The position numbers and the translations under genes are program-made. A model generated the notes under the pieces. It was not told where the DNA came from, ran no database searches, and was given only the letters and a program-made list of their open reading frames with translations. A stretch of DNA of 40,725 bases from an uncultured bacterium (GTDB lineage Bacteria > Nitrospirota > Thermodesulfovibrionia > Thermodesulfovibrionales > Thermodesulfovibrionaceae), in the NCBI GenBank assembly GCA_937998865.1, contig CALLBR010000002.1:37501-78225 (forward strand). Reading direction: 5' to 3'. This document shows, piece after piece, positions 33,875 through 40,725 of this stretch (its first letter is position 1; every line of letters begins with the position of its first letter).

Positions 33875-35113
33875 ATGTTAATAAAAAGTTCCGTGAACAT
33901 TTATGACAAATTATCAATATTAGCGAATGGAGCTAAATATGATGTATCTTGCGCTTCCAGTGGTGTAATGAGAAAAAGTTCTAAAAATCAAATAGGAAGA
34001 ACCTCTAAATTCGGAATTTGCCATAGTTGGTCCTCTGATGGTAGATGTATCTCTTTACTTAAGATTCTCTTAACTAATTTCTGTATTAACGATTGCGCTT
34101 ATTGCATAAACAGGAAAAGGAATGATATAAGGCGAATACTTCTTTTGCCAGAAGAACTGGCAAAGATTACCTATGAATTTTATAGAAGAAATTACATTGA
34201 AGGCCTTTTTTTAAGCTCTGGTATTATAGATAACCCTGAAAAAACTATGGAAATGATGATTAAAACAGTTATTCTTTTGAGAGTAAAATATGGTTTTAAT
34301 GGTTATATTCATTTAAAATTAATTCCTGATGCCTCAGAGGCAACAGTTCTTGAAGCAATTAAATGGGCAGACAGAGTAAGCATTAATCTTGAATTACCCT
34401 CCAAAAAATCCCTTCAGTATTTAGCTCCTGATAAAAAAATGGAGAGCATCTTAAGAACCATGGATTTCGTAAAAAGTACTATCAATACTTTAAGGGAAAA
34501 AAGAGATTTTTATAACTCAAAAGGCGGACAGAGTACACAATTAATTATTGGTGCAACTCCTGATAGTGATTTTGAAATCTTAAAACTTGCCTCCTTTTTG
34601 TATAAGAAAAATAAATTAAAAAGAGTTTATTATTCAGCTTATGTTCCAGTAAATGATGATTTTAGGCTTCCTTCTATTAAGAAACCTCCTCTTTTAAGAG
34701 AAAATAGATTATATCAGGCTGACTGGTTGATAAGATTATATGGATTTAAAGTAGAGGAGATTTGCTCAGAAAACAAACCCTTCTTAGAGGAAAGCATCGA
34801 TCCTAAGTTGTCATGGGCATTAAATAATTTAGATTTTTTCCCCCTTGATATATATAAAGCATCTATGGATGAATTACTTCGAGTACCTGGAATAGGTTTA
34901 ACAAGTGCAAAACGAATAATCAAAATGAGAAAAGTTACTAATATTGATTTGACGTCTCTCAAAAAGATGGGAGTGGTAATAAATAGAGCTAAGTATTTTA
35001 TAACATTTAAAGGCAATTCCTTAGAAGGAAAAAGACTTTATGATAAACCTTTGGAAATAAAAAGATTAATATCTCAAAAAAACTCAAATCAATATTCTTT
35101 ACCTTACCTATGA
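33875..35113 (+). CDS. Radical-SAM putative DNA modification/repair protein (UDG-linked family)
   Basis: This 412-residue protein matches the family named putative DNA modification/repair radical SAM protein, found next to a DUF4130/uracil-DNA-glycosylase-like partner. It has an N-terminal KYDVSCASSG, the radical-SAM cluster in LTNFCINDCAYCINRKRND (C70, C74, C77), EFYRRNYIEGLFLSSG, GYIHLKLIP and VYYSAYVP. The C-terminal helix-hairpin-helix is LLRVPGIGLTSAKRII, a DNA-binding element. The chemistry is unknown; a radical reaction on DNA or a nucleotide is inferred. I start at ATG 33875, next to a promoter. A TTG at 33848 precedes the -10 box, and a GTG at 33893 is an alternative that starts nearer the conserved region. 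It overlaps the partner gene by 4 bases. Confidence 0.9.
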   Translation: MLIKSSVNIYDKLSILANGAKYDVSCASSGVMRKSSKNQIGRTSKFGICHSWSSDGRCISLLKILLTNFCINDCAYCINRKRNDIRRILLLPEELAKITYEFYRRNYIEGLFLSSGIIDNPEKTMEMMIKTVILLRVKYGFNGYIHLKLIPDASEATVLEAIKWADRVSINLELPSKKSLQYLAPDKKMESILRTMDFVKSTINTLREKRDFYNSKGGQSTQLIIGATPDSDFEILKLASFLYKKNKLKRVYYSAYVPVNDDFRLPSIKKPPLLRENRLYQADWLIRLYGFKVEEICSENKPFLEESIDPKLSWALNNLDFFPLDIYKASMDELLRVPGIGLTSAKRIIKMRKVTNIDLTSLKKMGVVINRAKYFITFKGNSLEGKRLYDKPLEIKRLISQKNSNQYSLPYL

Positions 35114-35787
35114 CAGAAAAAGAATTGTTAGTATACATTGAAAAATTTCTTTTTCCCTCACAATTTTTTCCTAAACAATTAGAAATTTTGCCTCAGGATT
35201 CATCAATATCTTTTCATGTTTTAAGTAAATTGGACAGAAATACTCTGAAAACTCTTTATTACTATCTTTTAAGTGAAGATGAAAAATGCACTGAATGCCT
35301 TAGACATTTTTTGAGTTTCATAAAAAATCAAAATACTCCCTCAATAAACTATTTAGCTGATTCTTCCTTGGAGAGAATTTACACAAAAGCTAGACAAGTC
35401 AGGAGAGAAATACATAGAATGAAAGGCTTGTTAAGATTTAGAGAATTATGTGGAGGTTATCTTTATGCACAATTCAAACCTGAAAATAATATTATTTTGC
35501 CTTTAGCGCTGTATTTTTCTAATCGTATGAGGGCAGAAAGAATTCTTATTCACGACATAAGAAGAAATATTGCAGCCTTTTGCCATAGAGATAAGGTCTA
35601 TCCTGCTAAATTAAAGGATCAAGTTCCTTCTTTCACAGAAGATGAAAAAATTTTTTCTAAGCTTTGGAATGAATATTTTGCTAAAATAGCAATAAAGGAG
35701 AGATTAAATATTAAAATTCAAAAACAAAAAGTGCCTCTAAAATACAGAAGTTTTGTAATTGAATTTATGGGAGAGAATTCCCTATGA
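35110..35787 (+). CDS. DUF4130-type DNA-metabolism partner of the radical-SAM protein
   Basis: This 225-residue protein resembles the family found as partner of the radical-SAM DNA-modification protein. Characteristic stretches are [60 protein letters not shown] and [20 protein letters not shown]. In other genomes this part is often fused to a uracil-DNA-glycosylase-like domain. Here the protein ends after the DUF4130 part, with no glycosylase motifs. It overlaps the radical-SAM gene (ATGA) and glgB (ATGA). The two probably act together on DNA, but no reaction has been established to my knowledge. Confidence 0.85.
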   Translation: MTEKELLVYIEKFLFPSQFFPKQLEILPQDSSISFHVLSKLDRNTLKTLYYYLLSEDEKCTECLRHFLSFIKNQNTPSINYLADSSLERIYTKARQVRREIHRMKGLLRFRELCGGYLYAQFKPENNIILPLALYFSNRMRAERILIHDIRRNIAAFCHRDKVYPAKLKDQVPSFTEDEKIFSKLWNEYFAKIAIKERLNIKIQKQKVPLKYRSFVIEFMGENSL

Positions 35788-37679
35788 AAAGCTTTTTAAC
35801 AGATTTCGATCTATATCTTATTGGTGAGGGAAATCATTTACAAATCTATAAAAAATTAGGTGCTCATTTAATTGAAGAGCATGATAAAAAAGGTGTACAT
35901 TTTGCCCTCTGGGCACCGAATGCCAAATATGTCTCCCTTATCGGTGATTTTAATGGATGGGACCCTATGAAAAATCCAATGGAGAAATTGGGTAATTCTG
36001 GCATATGGACAACTTTTTTGGAGGGTTTAAAAGAGGGAGCACTTTATAAATTCTATGTTCATGGTTGGAATGACCTAATTCAGATTAAAGCTGATCCCTT
36101 TAGTTTTTTATTCGAAGTTCGTCCGAAGAGCGCAAGCATAGTTTACAATCCCTTCAATAAATACCAATGGAATGATTCAGAGTGGATTAATAATAGAAAA
36201 AACAAAGACTTATTAAAATCTCCTATTTCTATATACGAGGTTCACTTAGGTTCCTGGCGAAGAAAAAGTAACGGAGACTTTCTTAACTACAGGGAGCTTG
36301 CCCATGAACTTATAACCTATGTTAAAGATTTAGGTTTTACTCATATTGAGCTTCTTCCCATCACTGAGCATCCTCTTGATGAGTCATGGGGTTATCAGTG
36401 TGTAGGATATTATGCTCCTACGAGCCGATTTGGTTTACCTGAAGATTTCATGTATTTCATTGATTTTGCCCATCAAAATGATATAGGTGTAATAATGGAT
36501 TGGGTACCTTCTCATTTTCCAAAAGATGGACATGGTTTAATAAGATTTGATGGGACAGCCCTATACGAACATGAAGATCCAAGAAAAGGAGAACATAAAG
36601 ACTGGGGTACGTTGATTTTTAATTATAGCAGAAATGAGGTTAGAAATTTTCTAATTGCCAATGCTTTATTTTGGCTTGATGTTTATCACATAGACGGTTT
36701 AAGAGTTGATGCAGTTGCTTCTATGTTATACCTTGATTATTCAAAAGGTCCTGGTGAATGGATCCCTAACATTTATGGAGGCAATGAAAATCTGGAAGCT
36801 ATTGACTTTCTTAAGAAGATGAATGAATTAACTCATGGTTTATATCCTGGTACTATTACAATTGCTGAAGAATCTACAGCCTGGCCCATGGTAACAAGAC
36901 CAACTTATATTGGAGGACTGGGTTTTACCATGAAATGGAACATGGGCTGGATGCATGATACACTTTTTTATTTTTCAAGAGATCCTATTTTCAGAAAATA
37001 TCATACAAATTCTATAACATTTAGCCTAATGTATGCTTTTTCAGAAAACTTTGTTTTACCCCTTTCCCATGATGAGGTAGTCTATGGGAAAGGCTCTCTT
37101 TATCAAAAAATGCCTGGTGATAAATGGCAAAAACTGGCAAATCTTAAAGCTTTATATGGCTACATGTATGGACATCCAGGCAAAAAACTTCTTTTTATGG
37201 GAGCAGAATTTGGTCAAGAGAGTGAGTGGAATTGGAACTGGCAACTTGAATGGAATCTACTTAACGATGAATCCCATAGAGGAATAATGAAATTTATCAA
37301 AGACTTAAATCATCTTTATAAAAGAGAAAGAGCTCTCTATGAAGTTGATTTTCATTGGGAAGGCTTTCAATGGATTGATTTTTCTGATCATGATCATAGC
37401 GTTATTTCTTTTATAAGAAGGAGTGAAGATAAGAAAGAATTTTTATTATTTGTCTTTAACTTTACTCCTGTTCCAAGATTTAACTACCGAATTGGTGTTC
37501 CTGAAGGAGGATTTTATAGAGAAATTTTAAATAGTGACTCTTTTGAGTATGGAGGGAGCAATTTAGGAAATTTAGGAGGGTTGAGGGCTGAAAAAATTCC
37601 TTTTCATAGTCAGCCCTACAGTTTAAATTTAACCTTACCACCCCTTTCAGTTTTAATCCTTAAGAAGGAGGATCATTGA
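35784..37679 (+). CDS. glgB: 1,4-alpha-glucan (glycogen) branching enzyme, GH13
   Basis: GlgB introduces alpha-1,6 branches into glycogen. The 631-residue protein has an N-terminal CBM48 module (about 35-115; [20 protein letters not shown]), a GH13 barrel and a C-terminal beta domain. GH13 regions are visible as [10 protein letters not shown] (region I), [15 protein letters not shown] with nucleophile D309 (II), [12 protein letters not shown] with acid/base E362 (III) and LPLSHDEVV with the transition-state Asp (IV). Length fits the bacterial GlgB. It overlaps the upstream DUF4130 gene by 4 bases, an odd operon partner. mtaD follows with a one-base overlap. No other glycogen genes are in view. 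Confidence 0.96.
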   Translation: MKSFLTDFDLYLIGEGNHLQIYKKLGAHLIEEHDKKGVHFALWAPNAKYVSLIGDFNGWDPMKNPMEKLGNSGIWTTFLEGLKEGALYKFYVHGWNDLIQIKADPFSFLFEVRPKSASIVYNPFNKYQWNDSEWINNRKNKDLLKSPISIYEVHLGSWRRKSNGDFLNYRELAHELITYVKDLGFTHIELLPITEHPLDESWGYQCVGYYAPTSRFGLPEDFMYFIDFAHQNDIGVIMDWVPSHFPKDGHGLIRFDGTALYEHEDPRKGEHKDWGTLIFNYSRNEVRNFLIANALFWLDVYHIDGLRVDAVASMLYLDYSKGPGEWIPNIYGGNENLEAIDFLKKMNELTHGLYPGTITIAEESTAWPMVTRPTYIGGLGFTMKWNMGWMHDTLFYFSRDPIFRKYHTNSITFSLMYAFSENFVLPLSHDEVVYGKGSLYQKMPGDKWQKLANLKALYGYMYGHPGKKLLFMGAEFGQESEWNWNWQLEWNLLNDESHRGIMKFIKDLNHLYKRERALYEVDFHWEGFQWIDFSDHDHSVISFIRRSEDKKEFLLFVFNFTPVPRFNYRIGVPEGGFYREILNSDSFEYGGSNLGNLGGLRAEKIPFHSQPYSLNLTLPPLSVLILKKEDH

Positions 37680-38995
37680 TGAAGGCAATTATTAGAGGTA
37701 GATACATAATCACCATGAATGAGAAAGACGAAGTAATTGAAAATGGAGCCTTAGTAATTGAGGAAGACAGAATTATTGAAATTGGAAAATTTGAGGAAAT
37801 TCTTAAAAAATATAAAGATCCAAAAATCCCCCTTTTTGGTAATTCTAACAGTCTCATAATGCCAGGATTCATAAACACTCATACCCATGCTGCAATGGTT
37901 TTATTCCGGGGAATAGCCGATGATTTGCCTTTACAGCAGTGGCTACAAGATCATATCTGGCCCTTAGAGGAAAAATTTCTTAGTGAAGAATTTGTTTATG
38001 ACGGAACCAAGCTTGCTTGCTTAGAAATGCTGAAAAGTGGTACAACTACTTTTAATGATATGTATTTTTTCACAGAGAGTATTGCAAAAGCAGCAAAAGA
38101 ACTTAAAATAAGGGCAGTAATAGGCCAGGGCATTATTGATTTTGAAACACCATCTGGAAAAGGACCAGAGGATTATTTTAAAAAAGCTATTGAATTTATA
38201 GAAAAATATGAAAAGGATGAAACGGTAATTCCAGCCCTTGCTCCTCATGCTATCTATACTTGTAGCAAAGAAACCCTTTTGAAATCTAAAGAATTAGCTC
38301 TGAAATACAATGTGCCAAGACATATTCATTTGAGCGAAACATATCATGAAGTAACAGAGGCTTTAAAAATTTTTGGCACAAGACCAGTGAATTACTTAAA
38401 AAAGATAGGATTTTTTGAAGGTATCATAATTGCAGCTCATTGTGTCTGGCTTAATGATGAAGAAATTGAAATTATGGCTCAGCATCAAGTAGGTGTTTCC
38501 CATTGCATAGAGAGCAATCTTAAACTGTCAAGTGGTATAGCTCCTGTCTGCAAAATGATAAAAAAAGGCATTAAAGTAAGCTTAGGAACTGATGGTGCAG
38601 CAAGCAACAATAACTTAAACCTTTTAGAGGAAATCTCTATAACAGCAAAAGTTCAGAAAGGAATAACAGGAGATCCTACAGTGTTAGACGTAAAAACTTC
38701 TATGAAAATGTTAACAATATGGGCAGCAAAGGCTTTAGGTCTTGACCACCTAATTGGTAGTATTGAAATTGGCAAAAAGGCAGATATAGTTGTTATGAAC
38801 TTAAGAAAACCCCATTTACAGCCTGTATATGACATATACTCTACCATAATTTACTCTGCTATGGCATCAGATATAGAAAACGTATTTGTAAATGGGATTC
38901 CTGTAATTTTGGATTCTAAGCATCAATTCATCGATGAAGATGAGATAATTGATAAAGCTATTTGGTGGGCAAATAAGACTCGATTGATCAGATAA
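37679..38995 (+). CDS. mtaD: 5'-methylthioadenosine / S-adenosylhomocysteine deaminase
   Basis: MtaD deaminates methylthioadenosine to methylthioinosine and S-adenosylhomocysteine to S-inosylhomocysteine. It is a zinc amidohydrolase of 438 residues with NTHTHAAMVLFRGIADD (H68, H70), LAPHAIYTCS, HIHLSET followed by E, AAHCVWL and LGTDGAASNNNLN (metal Asp). These match the MtaD/SAH deaminase signature, including the long substrate-binding WLQDHIWPLE. The start is ATG 37679. GGAGG (37667-37671) lies 7 bases before it, while the TTG at 37676 would be only 4 bases from it. It fits with the methylthioinosine-type phosphorylase at 32677-33456. It is the last gene of the rSAM-DUF4130-glgB-mtaD unit, followed by a strong terminator. 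Confidence 0.95.
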   Translation: MKAIIRGRYIITMNEKDEVIENGALVIEEDRIIEIGKFEEILKKYKDPKIPLFGNSNSLIMPGFINTHTHAAMVLFRGIADDLPLQQWLQDHIWPLEEKFLSEEFVYDGTKLACLEMLKSGTTTFNDMYFFTESIAKAAKELKIRAVIGQGIIDFETPSGKGPEDYFKKAIEFIEKYEKDETVIPALAPHAIYTCSKETLLKSKELALKYNVPRHIHLSETYHEVTEALKIFGTRPVNYLKKIGFFEGIIIAAHCVWLNDEEIEIMAQHQVGVSHCIESNLKLSSGIAPVCKMIKKGIKVSLGTDGAASNNNLNLLEEISITAKVQKGITGDPTVLDVKTSMKMLTIWAAKALGLDHLIGSIEIGKKADIVVMNLRKPHLQPVYDIYSTIIYSAMASDIENVFVNGIPVILDSKHQFIDEDEIIDKAIWWANKTRLIR

Positions 38996-39043
38996 ATTCA
39001 AAGAAATTTTAAAGTTTTTATTTTTAATAGAGGAGCAAGAGAA

Positions 39044-39076
39044 TTAAAAGAGAGGGGAAAATCCCCTCTCTTTTAA
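39044..39076. terminator. Strong bidirectional intrinsic terminator
   Basis: A perfect 15-bp stem has arms 39044-39058 and 39062-39076 and an AAA loop. The core GAGAGGGGA pairs with TCCCCTCTC. The outer A/T pairs supply U-rich tracts on both strands. It lies between the convergent mtaD and uspA genes and should end transcription from both sides. Confidence 0.9.
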
Positions 39077-39082
39077 GTTAAA

Positions 39083-39913
39083 CTATTTCTTTTTTACGAC
39101 CAAAATGGGGCGAGCTATTGTGGCAATGACTTTTTCTGCTACACTACCCATAAAGAATTTTTCTATTCCTGTTTTACCGTATGTGCCCATTACTATTAAT
39201 CCCACAGCATTCTTGTTAGCTGTATCACATATCTGTTCAAAGGGTTCTCCCTTTGCAAGGACTGTTTGAACTTTTACTCCTTCTCTTTCTGCTGCTTCCT
39301 TTACTGTTTTTATTGTCTCTTCACAATAACCTATATCAGAATCTCTTTTAGCAACAGAGATGGCAATGAGCTCACTATTAAATCTTTTAGCAATTCCTAT
39401 TGCCTCTGAGGTGGCTATGTTGCTGTATACTGAGCCATCAGTAGCAATGAGTATCTTATTAAAATTAAGAGTTGCACCAAGTGGAACCACTAAAACTTTG
39501 CATGGCGCATTTTGAATTACTTTACTGCCCACTGCACCAAGCATTGTACCTTTTTTGCCAAGTACAATAAGGTCAACACTATTTTTTATAGCTTCATCAA
39601 TTATGTATTTGTATGGTTCAGGGCCTGTATAACTTATGGTTTCACATTTTACTCCTGCTTTATCTGCTATTTCTTTTACATCATCCAGTGCCTTTTGGGC
39701 TCTTTTCTCCATTACATCAATCACTTGAGGAAGAGTTTCTACAAACTCTGCTGCAAATATTGGAACTTCTGCAACGCATATGGCATATAATGTGCTACTA
39801 CAAGGTTTTGCAATTTCAACAGCTGCTTGCGCTGCAAATTTAGCTGCTTCAGAACCATCTGTTGATATAAGTATTTTATCTACCTTTGTCAATGGACATG
39901 CTCCTATTGCCAT
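39083..39913 (-). CDS. Tandem universal stress protein (two UspA domains)
   Basis: This 276-residue protein is built from two Usp folds. Domain 1 (about 10-140) starts VDKILISTDGSEAAKFAAQAA and ends CKVLVVPLG. Domain 2 (about 145-276) starts FNKILIATDGSVYSN and ends RPILVVKKK. The ATP-binding G-x2-G-x9-G(S/T) motif is complete in domain 2 (GTYG to FFMGS). In domain 1 the loop is shorter (GKKGTMLGAVGS), so only one half may bind nucleotide. The start has a strong GAAGGAGG, 6 bases upstream, which lies inside the last codons of the upstream gene. One base separates the two genes, so this Usp probably serves the membrane protein encoded before it. Confidence 0.95.
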   Translation of the reverse strand: MAIGACPLTKVDKILISTDGSEAAKFAAQAAVEIAKPCSSTLYAICVAEVPIFAAEFVETLPQVIDVMEKRAQKALDDVKEIADKAGVKCETISYTGPEPYKYIIDEAIKNSVDLIVLGKKGTMLGAVGSKVIQNAPCKVLVVPLGATLNFNKILIATDGSVYSNIATSEAIGIAKRFNSELIAISVAKRDSDIGYCEETIKTVKEAAEREGVKVQTVLAKGEPFEQICDTANKNAVGLIVMGTYGKTGIEKFFMGSVAEKVIATIARPILVVKKK

Positions 39914-39914
39914 T

Positions 39915-40661
39915 TTATACCTCCTTCTTTACCTTTGCTTTCTTAGTAGACAGTCCTAACCCTTCAAATATATAAAGAACTCCAAATCCATACCAGATTG
40001 TATATAAAACATAGAATAGTAGTAGACCTGTTGCTAGACCGGCTTTCTCTGTTATCTTGACTGCTTGAATTCCGTAGAAATTGTATGCAGGCTCAATGGC
40101 TTTTGTTAATATATTTTTTACAAAATTAGCATCCTCTGCTTTTTTGTCAAGTGTTAGTTTTTTATTAACAAGACTTAAAGCATTGTGCCATTGTCTAAAC
40201 ATTTGCTTCATTTTTTCATCATCGGTAACTTCATATTTTTTCTTTATGTAATCTCCATTGTTGTGATACATTTGGTCTGCATCCTCAAGGGCTGCTGCCA
40301 TTATTTGTCCATAATCACCTTTTATATGTACTTTAGAACCTTCAACTTCCACTGTGGCACCGTTTAAAGTGAAAACTTTCGCAATCCTACTGGCTCGAGC
40401 TTCTGCATCACCAGGTTTATCATCAGCTTTTTTCACATCTATCACAACATCAAGGACTTTGCCCTTATATTTTTCTAACTCTTTCTTCAGTTTAGGAATT
40501 TGATAGGCAGAACCTTTTGCCAATTTGTTGAAAAGGTCATCACTATATTCCAATCCATTCAAACCACCCGGATAAATTGGTAAAAATATTAGAATAAGCA
40601 CTCCAATAAAGCTTATAAGTAAAGTCACGCCCCATGTGAGATGTTTTTTATCAGTTGCCAT
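39915..40661 (-). CDS. Unrecognised membrane protein with two TM helices and a large periplasmic loop
   Basis: I do not recognise this family. The 248-residue protein has an N-terminal TM helix, VTLLISFIGVLILIFLP (about 12-28), a soluble region of about 170 residues that is rich in Lys, Asp and Ala (with RASRIAKVFTLNGATVEVEG and a helical Lys-rich second half), then a second TM helix, ATGLLLFYVLYTIWYGFGVL (about 211-230), and a Lys-rich end. The N-terminus is probably cytoplasmic and the loop periplasmic. A very strong ribosome site (GGAGGAGGG) precedes the ATG. The neighbours, a Usp downstream and a partial membrane-type tail upstream, suggest an accessory subunit of a transporter. That is inference from context only. 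Confidence 0.8.
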   Translation of the reverse strand: MATDKKHLTWGVTLLISFIGVLILIFLPIYPGGLNGLEYSDDLFNKLAKGSAYQIPKLKKELEKYKGKVLDVVIDVKKADDKPGDAEARASRIAKVFTLNGATVEVEGSKVHIKGDYGQIMAAALEDADQMYHNNGDYIKKKYEVTDDEKMKQMFRQWHNALSLVNKKLTLDKKAEDANFVKNILTKAIEPAYNFYGIQAVKITEKAGLATGLLLFYVLYTIWYGFGVLYIFEGLGLSTKKAKVKKEV

Positions 40662-40662
40662 T

Positions 40663-40725
40663 TTATCCCTCCTCCCTAAAATTCTTTAAATTTTTAAAGA
40701 AACTTCCTATTACCCAAATAGCAAA
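40663..40725 (-). CDS. Possible 3' end of another membrane-protein gene (partial)
   Basis: The minus strand is open from the window edge to a TAA at 40665-40663, one base before the next ATG. The tail FAIWVIGSFFKNLKNFREEG is a hydrophobic stretch followed by a basic, then acidic end, as at the C-terminus of many transporters. The Shine-Dalgarno of the next gene falls within its last codons, the same pattern as at the following gene junction. With only 20 residues visible, this is tentative. Confidence 0.45.
   Translation of the reverse strand, partial: FAIWVIGSFFKNLKNFREEG

Noticed and set aside
1-40725. tRNA, rRNA, CRISPR, riboswitch, prophage or intact IS elements
   Set aside because: I looked in every gap for cloverleaf-like GTTCGA arms, regular spaced repeats, transposase motifs and terminal inverted repeats and found none that I could support.

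Overview
This window is AT-rich bacterial chromosome, densely packed with genes that mostly abut or overlap by 1-4 bases. Almost everything is housekeeping or core metabolism. The mix includes an HdrA-like flavoprotein with a TusA sulfur carrier, a KorD-type ferredoxin, ThyX instead of ThyA, MotAB motility, a human-type single-chain transketolase and MTA salvage through methylthioinosine. This fits an anaerobic, probably thermophilic, sulfur-metabolising bacterium such as a Thermodesulfovibrio-like member of the Nitrospirota. That placement is an impression from gene content and was not tested. I see no rRNA, tRNA, CRISPR array, prophage or intact insertion sequence.

Layout. 1-1560: 3' part of a transketolase gene (+). 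1552-8186: minus-strand run motA-motB-pilZ-nuclease (YhaO-like)-ATPase (YhaN-like)-HDAC-like deacetylase. 8454-10822: pentapeptide-repeat gene and argS (+). 10825-13475: ftsH-folP (-). 13539-17148: flavin-reductase-like protein, aroC and a Slt-type lytic transglycosylase (+). 17358-24943: a nine-gene plus-strand run: ferredoxin, HdrA-like, TusA, LivK-like binding protein, histidine kinase, receiver-only regulator, isochorismatase-like hydrolase, PHP phosphoesterase, TPR membrane protein. 24948-28230: hisC-hisB-thyX-cysK (-). 28299-29983: inositol-phosphatase-family enzyme and CDF metal exporter (+). 29980-31354: a Cys-rich YkgJ-like gene (-) and a secreted TPR protein (+). 31357-33456: methylthioinosine phosphorylase, L,D-transpeptidase and a wrecked Pif1-type helicase gene (-). 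33875-38995: radical-SAM DNA-metabolism protein, its DUF4130 partner, glgB and mtaD (+). 39083-40725: tandem UspA, an unrecognised two-TM protein and the tail of another gene (-).

Themes. (1) The first genes of many transcription units share one promoter layout: a -35-like box, an 18-base spacer (17-19), a -10 box, then 5-8 bases to the start codon, with no Shine-Dalgarno. This predicts leaderless mRNAs. Several genes inside operons have strong GGAGG sites. (2) The 17.4-24.9 kb run joins sulfur/redox carriers (ferredoxin, HdrA, TusA) to a complete periplasmic-ligand-to-kinase-to-receiver pathway. It is the best candidate here for an undescribed system. (3) The SbcCD-like pair carries a membrane hairpin where Rad50/SbcC has its zinc hook. 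(4) MTA salvage looks split between MtaD (deamination) and an MTAP-family enzyme whose base-contact residues are of the 6-oxopurine type.

Limits: all calls come from reading motifs and reading frames by eye. No similarity search, structure prediction or transcript mapping was done.
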